From contig JABMQA010000405.1 of NCBI GenBank assembly GCA_013203545.1, positions 1-12,535 of the forward strand: DNA of 12,535 nucleotides, written 5' to 3'. This DNA is from Bacteroidota bacterium (lineage in GTDB: Bacteria > Bacteroidota > Bacteroidia > Bacteroidales > 4484-276). Below the pieces are notes generated by a model. That model was given only the letters and a program-made list of their open reading frames with translations, was not told the origin of the DNA and ran no database searches. Positions 1 through 5,789 of the stretch are shown here, in pieces. The position numbers were made by a program, and so were the translations under genes. Each line of letters begins with the position of its first letter. The stretch's first letter is position 1.

Positions 1-1989
1 AGGCTTAAAATAGTAACTCGTTCGAGTAACCTCGCAATCAAACAGGTTGAGGAAGTAATGGTGCTTCTTCCAAATGTTACATACGGGATATTAAAAATTC
101 AAAGCTATGGCGATAAACACAAAGAGATATCTCTGTTTACTAATACGCCAACAGATTTTTTTACCCGTGAACTTGATGAAGCGATCCTATCAGGCGAAGG
201 AGACATAGCCATTCATTCAGCCAAAGATCTGCCATATCCTTTACCGGCAGGTCTTGATGTCATTGCTTTAACTGATTCGCCTGATCAGACCGACTGCCTG
301 ATCAGCAATGACAATAAAAAACTGAATGAACTGGTATCACACGCAAGAGTAGGTACCAGCTCAGAACAGCGAAAAGAACAATTGCTAAGCATTCGTCCCG
401 ACCTGTCAGTAGTCAGCATCAGGGGTTCCATTGATGAACGTATTGAATTAGTTCGCAACAAGCAAATTGATGCATTGATTGCAGCCACCTGTGCAATTAA
501 ACGTTTGGGTTTGTCAGAACTCATTACAGAAATATTACCATTTAAAACTAATCCCTTACAAGGACAATTATCTATAATTGCTAAAAAAGAAAATTTTTTT
601 CTTAGAAATCTCTTTTCTCCTATTGATTGCCGAAAAAAATACGGGAAAGTTTACATTGCCGGCTTTGGGCCGGGTGACCCGGAATTACTCACAATAAAAG
701 CACAGCACGCATTACAACAGGCAGATATTATTTTTTATGACAGTTTGTTGGATGATATCTACCTCGCAAATTTTAAAGGCGAAAAGATCAAAGTAGGCAA
801 ACGAAAAGATATGCATCTGAAAGAACAAGATGAGATTAATGAACTGTTATACAAAGCGGCTATCAGTGGCAAGTTGGTAGTACGGATCAAAGGCGGCGAC
901 CCTATGATCTTTGGCCGCGGCGGTGAGGAGTTCTGTTATCTGAAAGAACGACTGATCGATGTGGAGATCATTCCCGGCATCACTTCCGCTTTTGCAGCCT
1001 CAGCCATTGCCGGCATTCCTCTTACCCAGCGGGATATCTCTTCATCAGTGGCCTTTTGCACCGGGCATCCTGAAAGCAGTATTCACATCCCCGATACAGA
1101 TACGATCGTATTTTATATGTCGGCATCGAATTTACACATCATTCTGAATAAACTGATCGAAGCAGGAAGACCTACGAATACACCTGTTGCCCTTATTGAG
1201 AATATTTCATTGCCCGAACAGCTGATAACTACCGGAACGCTATATGAAATTCTGAAAAAGACAAACACATTTCATTCCCCTTTACTCGTCATTGTCGGTA
1301 ATACCGTGATGTTAAATCATTCTATAAAAAGATCTGTCCCGAGAGTTCTGATTACCGGAACATCCGTTGAAAAATACCGTCATCTGGGCGATATCGTGCA
1401 TACACCACTCATTGAACTGAATACACTAACCTCATTTGAAGAACTGGATCCGGTTATCCAAAAAATCAACGAATTCACCTATTTAATTTTTACAAGCCGA
1501 TATGCCGTTCAATATTTTTTCAATCGATTATTCTTTCTTCATAGTGATAGTCGCATTTTAGCTGGGATTAAAATTGCATCTATCGGAAAAATAACTTCTG
1601 TTAAACTTGCAGAGTATGGCATCATTCCCGATCTTGAAGCAAAGGATGAAAGCTCGCGCGGTTTAATAGATCTGTTCAGAGAGAAAAAAATCACGTGCAA
1701 AACCATTCTTATTCCCCGTTCAAACAAAGGGCTATCCATGCTACCTGATGGACTATCGCTTTTAGGTAATCATGTTAAAACCGTTACCGTTTACAAAAAT
1801 GAAATACCATCTGATTATAAAAAAGTTGATCTGAATGATTTCGATATTGTTGTTTTTTCCTCTCCATCCTGTGTAATCAATTTTAAAACGATATATGGTG
1901 ATGAAATCCCTTCGCAACTGGAATTCATAGCCAAAGGCGATGAGACAGCACGAACAATAGAACAAGTAAGTTTAATTAATAATAAATGA
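1..1989 (+). CDS. hemC-cobA-hemD: HemC(domains 1-2)-CobA-HemD fusion, 5' partial
   Basis: Three tetrapyrrole modules in one open frame, counted from the first visible codon. The frame is open from base 1, beginning RLKIVTRSSNLAIKQ, a hydroxymethylbilane synthase N-terminus, so the Met at 58 is internal and the true start lies just upstream. Residues 1-210 resemble HemC domains 1-2: IHSAKDLP (K75, D76, the catalytic Asp region), GTSSEQR (118-124) and RGSIDER (141-147). Domain 3, with the cofactor-attachment Cys, is absent. Residues 215-445 are SAM uroporphyrinogen III methyltransferase (GPGDP at 223-227, KGGDP at 297-301, FGRGGEE, PGITSAFA), which makes precorrin-2. Residues 448-662 are a divergent uroporphyrinogen III synthase (RVLITG, FTSRYAV, LIPRSNKG, FSSPSCV); it ends soon after the final AKGDETA motif and looks about 20-25 residues short. 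The stop overlaps the hemB start. Module identities are clear; whether the HemC part is active is uncertain. Confidence 0.9.
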   Translation, partial: RLKIVTRSSNLAIKQVEEVMVLLPNVTYGILKIQSYGDKHKEISLFTNTPTDFFTRELDEAILSGEGDIAIHSAKDLPYPLPAGLDVIALTDSPDQTDCLISNDNKKLNELVSHARVGTSSEQRKEQLLSIRPDLSVVSIRGSIDERIELVRNKQIDALIAATCAIKRLGLSELITEILPFKTNPLQGQLSIIAKKENFFLRNLFSPIDCRKKYGKVYIAGFGPGDPELLTIKAQHALQQADIIFYDSLLDDIYLANFKGEKIKVGKRKDMHLKEQDEINELLYKAAISGKLVVRIKGGDPMIFGRGGEEFCYLKERLIDVEIIPGITSAFAASAIAGIPLTQRDISSSVAFCTGHPESSIHIPDTDTIVFYMSASNLHIILNKLIEAGRPTNTPVALIENISLPEQLITTGTLYEILKKTNTFHSPLLVIVGNTVMLNHSIKRSVPRVLITGTSVEKYRHLGDIVHTPLIELNTLTSFEELDPVIQKINEFTYLIFTSRYAVQYFFNRLFFLHSDSRILAGIKIASIGKITSVKLAEYGIIPDLEAKDESSRGLIDLFREKKITCKTILIPRSNKGLSMLPDGLSLLGNHVKTVTVYKNEIPSDYKKVDLNDFDIVVFSSPSCVINFKTIYGDEIPSQLEFIAKGDETARTIEQVSLINNK

Positions 1990-2975
1990 ATATTATGAAA
2001 CGATTAAGACAATTCAGGATTACTCAGGAAGTTCGGGACAAAGCCGCTGAAGTAATGCTTAAAACGGATCAGTTTATTTATCCGCTCTTTATTGTGGAAG
2101 GTTTGGATGTAAAAAGAGAAATAAGCAGTATGAAAGGTGTATTTCATTTCTCGCCAGACAGGGTGTTACATGAAATTGAAGATTGCCTCAGGTATGGGTT
2201 GAATAAATTTTTACTGTTTGGCGTGATTGAAGAAAAACTAAAAGATGAGAAAGGGTCAGCAGCTTACCAACCGGATAACCTTATTGCAAAAACCATTGCT
2301 CAGATCAAACTGCATTTTCCCAACGCTGTTATCTTTACTGATATTTGCTTATGTGCTTATACTAATCATGGCCACTGTGGATTGATCAATAATTCCATTA
2401 TAGATAACGACAGTACCTTGCCGCTACTGGCGCAAATGGCCTTAACGCATGCACGGGCAGGCGCTGATTTTGTGGCTCCTTCGGCCATGATGGACGGACA
2501 AGTGGCAGCTATCAGGAATTTGTTAGATTCAAATCATTACTCATCAACAAAAATAATGGCTTACTCTGCAAAATACTGTTCGAATTTTTACGGTCCTTTT
2601 CGGGATGCTGCACAATCATCGCCTTCTTTCGGCAACCGTAAAACATATCAAATGGATTATCGCACGATAAGCCAGGGAATCCAGGAAGCCGCGGCAGACA
2701 TAGAAGAAGGCACTGAATGGATTATGGTCAAACCGGCACATACTTACCTGGACATGATCCATTCCGTTAAAAATAATTTTAAAGATAAAACACTTGCCGC
2801 CTACCATGTGTCAGGCGAATACATGATGATCAAAGCAGCATTTGCAGCGGGATATATTGCCGATGAACAACAGGCTTTCACTGAAGTACTCACTGCCATT
2901 AAGAGAGCAGGCGCGGATATCATCATCAGCTATTATGCGAAAGAAATGGCCAAAACATTAATGAAAAATCAATAA
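1986..2975 (+). CDS. hemB: Delta-aminolevulinic acid dehydratase (porphobilinogen synthase)
   Basis: Cytosolic enzyme that condenses two 5-aminolevulinate molecules into porphobilinogen, the substrate for the HemC step encoded immediately upstream. The 329-residue length is normal for the family. Both Schiff-base lysines are visible: K196 in MAYSAKYCSNFYGPFRDAA and K249 in MVKPAHTYLDMI. The metal site DICLCAYTNHGHCG has three cysteines (C121, C123, C131), so this is the zinc-binding rather than the aspartate/magnesium type. YHVSGEYMMIKAA near residue 280 is also diagnostic. The ATG at 1986 overlaps the upstream stop as ATGA, implying translational coupling. A second in-frame ATG at 1995 would remove only three residues and cannot be excluded, since neither has a clear Shine-Dalgarno sequence. 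Confidence 0.96.
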   Translation: MNIMKRLRQFRITQEVRDKAAEVMLKTDQFIYPLFIVEGLDVKREISSMKGVFHFSPDRVLHEIEDCLRYGLNKFLLFGVIEEKLKDEKGSAAYQPDNLIAKTIAQIKLHFPNAVIFTDICLCAYTNHGHCGLINNSIIDNDSTLPLLAQMALTHARAGADFVAPSAMMDGQVAAIRNLLDSNHYSSTKIMAYSAKYCSNFYGPFRDAAQSSPSFGNRKTYQMDYRTISQGIQEAAADIEEGTEWIMVKPAHTYLDMIHSVKNNFKDKTLAAYHVSGEYMMIKAAFAAGYIADEQQAFTEVLTAIKRAGADIIISYYAKEMAKTLMKNQ

Positions 2976-2983
2976 TACAGATT

Positions 2984-4252
2984 ATGTTAAGTAAATCTGA
3001 AAAAGCTTTTTTAAAAGCTCAAACTTTCCTGGCAGGCGGGGTAAACAGTCCGGTCAGGGCTTTTCGCGGGATGGAAACATCTCCTGTCTTTATAAGAAAA
3101 GGGAATGGTGCAGTTATAACCGATATTGACAACAATAATTACATCGATTATTGCTTGTCGTGGGGAGCGCTGATCCTTGGCCACGCGCCACAAGCTGTTG
3201 TTGACGCGGTAAACGAGGTGTTACACGAGGGCACCAGTTTCGGCGCACCTACTGAACGCGAAACAGAGTTGGCCATGCTCATAAGCAAGTGCATGCCTTC
3301 GATCGAACGTATCCGCTTTGTGAATTCAGGCACGGAGGCTGTGATGAGTGCCATCAGGCTGGCAAGGGCTTATACAGAAAAAAAAATAATCGTTAAATTC
3401 GACGGGTGTTATCATGGACATGCCGATCACCTTTTGGTTTCAGCAGGTTCAGGCGTTTCTTCATTGCACGGGGCTTCTTCTGCAGGAGTACCTGATGAAT
3501 TTATTCAACTCACCGTAAGCATCCCATACAACAATAAACAAACAGTAGAAGAAGTTTTCAGAAAATACAAAAACAGAATTGCAGCAATTATAGTGGAGCC
3601 GGTTCCGGCAAATATGGGTGTTATTATACCTGACCGGGAGTTCTTGTTATTTTTAAGAGAGATCACAACAATAAATCATTCATTGCTCATTTTCGATGAA
3701 GTGATAACAGGTTTTAGAATTGGATTGGGTGGCGCACAGGAATATTTTGGCATTAAACCCGACCTTACCACTTTGGGCAAAATAATCGGCGGAGGATTTC
3801 CGGTTGGCGCATATGGTGGCAAACAAGACATTATGAAGTTACTCGCACCTGACGGACAGGTGTATCAGGCCGGGACACTCTCCGGTAACCCCATTGCTAT
3901 GGCTGCAGGAATAGCCACCATCGATCAGCTGAAAGAACCCGGAAAATACGATGCACTTGAAGAAAAAACAAGATCATTTATAAGCATACTTCTCGAAATA
4001 TGTCGTAACAAAGGCATACAGGTTAATGCATTCGGGTCTATGTTCACATTATTTTTCTCCGATACACCAGTAACTGATTTTGAAACTGCAAAAAAATGTG
4101 ATGTGAAACGTTTTGCCGCTTTTCACAAACAGTTGCTTTATCAACATATTTATTTTCCCCCTTCACAATTCGAGACAAACTTTTTATCATTTGCTCATAC
4201 TCATAGAGAAATTGAAGAAACTATCAATAGTATAAAAAGTCTGCTTAGCTGA
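2984..4252 (+). CDS. hemL: Glutamate-1-semialdehyde 2,1-aminomutase
   Basis: PLP-dependent aminomutase that converts glutamate-1-semialdehyde to 5-aminolevulinate, the committed precursor of the C5 tetrapyrrole pathway. At 422 residues it is the usual length and runs from the typical N-terminus FLAGGVNSPVRAFRG to a complete C-terminus. Diagnostic segments are NSGTEAVMSAIRLARA, DGCYHGHADHLL, the mobile-loop region SSAGVPDEF, IVEPVPANMG, FDEVITGFR and TLGKIIGGGFPVGA, whose K266 is the PLP lysine. The C-terminal FPPSQFETNFLSFAHT is also family-typical. It starts 8 nt after hemB and is probably last in the operon. Its presence implies a glutamyl-tRNA reductase (hemA), which would be expected upstream of the window but is not visible. 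Confidence 0.97.
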   Translation: MLSKSEKAFLKAQTFLAGGVNSPVRAFRGMETSPVFIRKGNGAVITDIDNNNYIDYCLSWGALILGHAPQAVVDAVNEVLHEGTSFGAPTERETELAMLISKCMPSIERIRFVNSGTEAVMSAIRLARAYTEKKIIVKFDGCYHGHADHLLVSAGSGVSSLHGASSAGVPDEFIQLTVSIPYNNKQTVEEVFRKYKNRIAAIIVEPVPANMGVIIPDREFLLFLREITTINHSLLIFDEVITGFRIGLGGAQEYFGIKPDLTTLGKIIGGGFPVGAYGGKQDIMKLLAPDGQVYQAGTLSGNPIAMAAGIATIDQLKEPGKYDALEEKTRSFISILLEICRNKGIQVNAFGSMFTLFFSDTPVTDFETAKKCDVKRFAAFHKQLLYQHIYFPPSQFETNFLSFAHTHREIEETINSIKSLLS

Positions 4253-4383
4253 AATTCAAATTGTCCACCCCTATTTGTAAGAACATTGCAATGCCCACAT
4301 AACGCTCACACGTGTAAATAATTTATACCTTTGTCTCGTTAGTGGCAGGCATTTAGGATAGTAAATACGATTTGAACATTAAT
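4253..4383 (+). promoter_or_regulatory. Intergenic region with a possible Bacteroidota-type promoter
   Basis: 131 nt separate hemL from the next gene. TACCTTTG at 4326-4333 matches the TAnnTTTG -7 element of Bacteroidota promoters and would place transcription start near 4340. I see no convincing TTG-type -33 element at the expected distance, so support is partial. Two perfect palindromes lie upstream of the box: CATTGCAATG (4284-4293) and ACACGTGT (4308-4315). There is no clear intrinsic terminator for the hem operon here. The element suggests the next gene is its own transcription unit. Confidence 0.4.
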
Positions 4384-5301
4384 ATGGTAGCTAATCTTGA
4401 CAATATAATTAAACGGTATAAATCGGACTCTGCATCGGTTTTTAATACCTGGTTTATAAATAGCGAGGACAGATTAAAAGCATTCCGTTCCATCAGAAGA
4501 GGGGTTATGCAAGTTATAGAAGACATCAAAGGCGGAAAATTTGGTAACGACTTTAAAGGAACTTCATTGGAGTTTGTACTATCATGTATCACCGAACAGA
4601 AACAGGTCTTTGAAGGTGCAGCACATCCGTTTTATTGGAAACCCAAGTTAAGAATTCCTGATATTTACGAAAACGAAAAAAATAAAATTGCATTTGGACA
4701 ATTTTTAGAAAATATTTTGAAGTCAACCACTGAAGCTCAAATCATCAAGGAAATTGTTCATTTAGACGAACTTAAAATTAAAGGTCTCGGACCTGCAGTT
4801 GCGAGCATACTTTATTTTCTTCATCCCACAATCATTCTTCCATCCAATACTGCAATCATCAATGGTTTTAATTATTTATTCAAGGATAAAAAGAAATTAG
4901 GTTCCTGGAGTGAATATTTAAAAATAAGAGAAGTTTTAATTGATGTGAACAGGCAATATAAAAGCGAATTATCTCTTGACCTTGGAGCAATTGCAGGATT
5001 AATGTTTGAAATAGGAACACAAAAACTGCTACTTGATAATGAAGATTACTTATCAGGAAAAGAACGAAAAAAAATAGAATCGCTAATTGAAAAACGACAA
5101 AACGAAATTCAGGAAGATAAACAAGAAGAAAATTTACATACTGAAATGCAGTACCATTTATTAAAAATAGGAACTGCATTGGGTTACGATGTGATATGTG
5201 CACAAAACGACAAGTCGAAATCGTACAATAACTCTAATCTCTTTTGGGGTAAGTTCCCCGCAGCTTGCTGCGAGATTTGTTTTGTGCGGTTGGGATTTTG
5301 A
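4384..5301 (+). pseudogene. 3'-truncated gene: HhH-like segment plus start of a nuclease-like domain
   Basis: The frame encodes 305 residues from the ATG at 4384; a TTG at 4372 is a less likely start. I do not recognise a named gene. Residues about 130-165 (IKGLGPAVASILYFLHP, then PSNTAIINGF) resemble the helix-hairpin-helix region of base-excision glycosylase-like folds. Residues 225-250 are strongly charged. From H252 the text HTEMQYHLLKIGTALGYDV, then AQNDKSKSY, resembles the opening of a domain that, from memory, continues into a PD-(D/E)XK restriction-endonuclease-like core. That continuation is missing. The last roughly 19 residues, rich in Cys, Phe and Ala, are translated from the REP-like repeat that begins near 5241. 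I infer truncation by deletion or repeat insertion, leaving a probably inactive relic of a DNA-processing or defence gene. A functional short protein remains possible. Confidence 0.6.
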
Positions 5302-5346
5302 TACCCCGCTGCTTGCCGCGGGGAGTTTCATTGATATTTTGTGCAG
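5241..5346 (+). repeat. Two tandem REP-like GC-rich palindromic repeats
   Basis: Two related units sit in the same orientation, their CCCCGC cores 48 nt apart. Unit 1 has CCCCGCAGC (5256-5264), a TT loop and GCTGCGAGA (5267-5275); its inner six base pairs are perfect and its outer arm is degraded. Unit 2 has CCCCGCTGC (5304-5312), TT and GCCGCGGGG (5315-5323), nine pairs with one mismatch. Each unit is followed by T-rich sequence ending in TTTTGTGC(G/A)G (5280-5289 and 5337-5346). The GC content contrasts sharply with the flanks. This is the form of extragenic REP elements. The intact second hairpin, followed by T-rich sequence, might also serve as a terminator in front of the thi promoter. 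Confidence 0.75.
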
Positions 5347-5363
5347 ATTAAAAAGACTTCCGT

Positions 5364-5390
5364 TTAATTACAAGAATAATTATATCTTTG
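5364..5390 (+). promoter_or_regulatory. Likely promoter of the thiamine operon
   Basis: TATCTTTG at 5383-5390 matches the Bacteroidota -7 consensus TAnnTTTG exactly. The upstream -33 region (GTTTAA around 5362-5367) is a poor match. Initiation a few bases after 5390 would put the transcript start directly at the 5' edge of the TPP riboswitch, which is strong positional support. Confidence 0.6.
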
Positions 5391-5395
5391 ACACA

Positions 5396-5470
5396 AACTA
5401 CAGGGGTGCCTTTGCGGGCTGAGATAATACCCATAAAACCTGATGCAGGTAATGCTGCCGTAGGGAAAAG
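5396..5470 (+). ncRNA. TPP riboswitch (THI element)
   Basis: The conserved THI-box core is readable in order: GGGGTGCC (5403-5410), a short P3 closed by GCC/GGC, CTGAGA (5419-5424), ACCC (5429-5432), CCTGATGCAGGTAAT (5439-5453) and GCCGTAGGGAA (5457-5467). The aptamer binds thiamine pyrophosphate and represses the downstream thi genes. P3 is minimal, with no long extension. It begins just after the promoter-like TATCTTTG and ends 50 nt before thiS, leaving room for an expression platform acting on translation. Confidence 0.95.
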
Positions 5471-5489
5471 AATCATCTCTCTCCGCAAA

Positions 5490-5524
5490 CCATTCCTGAA
5501 GTTCAATAATAAAGAGAGGAATGG
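5490..5524 (+). promoter_or_regulatory. Start-codon-sequestering hairpin (riboswitch expression platform)
   Basis: CCATTCCT (5490-5497) is perfectly complementary to AGGAATGG (5517-5524), an 8-bp stem with a 19-nt loop that covers the purine-rich AGGA and the thiS ATG at 5521. A competing pairing is visible: the aptamer's 3' core GGGAA (5463-5467) can pair with TTCCT (5493-5497), one pair being G-U. I infer that TPP binding locks GGGAA in the aptamer and frees the arm to hide the start codon. A run of CTCTCT (5477-5482) could also pair with AGAGAG (5513-5518). Confidence 0.6.
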
Positions 5525-5724
5525 AAATAAAACTCAACAATCAGATTAAAACTTTTCCTGAGCAATGCACTGTTCAGCAATTGCTCGATGAAGTGATTCC
5601 CGAAAAACAAAAAGGAATAGCAGTTGCCGTGAATTCTTTTGTTATTCCGAAAATAAACCGGAGTCATCACCTCCTTAAAAACAATGATGAGGTACTAATC
5701 ATTAAGGCAACGCAAGGGGGCTAA
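5521..5724 (+). CDS. thiS: Sulfur carrier protein ThiS
   Basis: Small ubiquitin-fold sulfur carrier of 67 residues, the normal size. It ends in the obligatory Gly-Gly (KATQGG), which is adenylated by ThiF and converted to a thiocarboxylate that donates sulfur to ThiG for the thiazole ring. Other typical features are the N-terminal beta strand MEIKLNNQ, the segment TVQQLLDE and VAVNSFVIP. It is the first gene behind the TPP riboswitch. The purine-rich AGAGAGGA directly abuts the ATG with almost no spacer, so it is a poor canonical Shine-Dalgarno, but both it and the ATG lie inside the putative sequestering hairpin. Confidence 0.95.
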   Translation: MEIKLNNQIKTFPEQCTVQQLLDEVIPEKQKGIAVAVNSFVIPKINRSHHLLKNNDEVLIIKATQGG

Positions 5725-5789
5725 ATGAGCTGTATATTATAAAAGCCATAATTTTTAATATCCTATCCTGAAAAGTTTAAAAAAATCCA

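Noticed and set aside
58..60. ATG at 58 as the start of the first gene
   Set aside because: The same frame is open to base 1 and encodes a conserved HemC N-terminus (KIVTRSSNLA), so this Met is internal.
610..660. Assembly error or frameshift as cause of the HemC-CobA junction
   Set aside because: The frame is continuous and coherent on both sides with a sensible linker. A single frameshift would not remove an entire domain of about 90 residues.
4880..5203. A 107-residue hydrophobic-looking frame on the - strand
   Set aside because: It is antisense to a coherent + strand coding region; the runs of Phe and Leu come from complementing Lys/Glu-rich codons.
5256..5323. CRISPR repeat pair
   Set aside because: Only two diverged units with palindromic hairpins and no spacer-like array. 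REP-type elements fit better.
5198..5422. A 74-residue + strand frame
   Set aside because: It crosses the REP-like repeats, the promoter-like element and the TPP aptamer, and its translation resembles no family.
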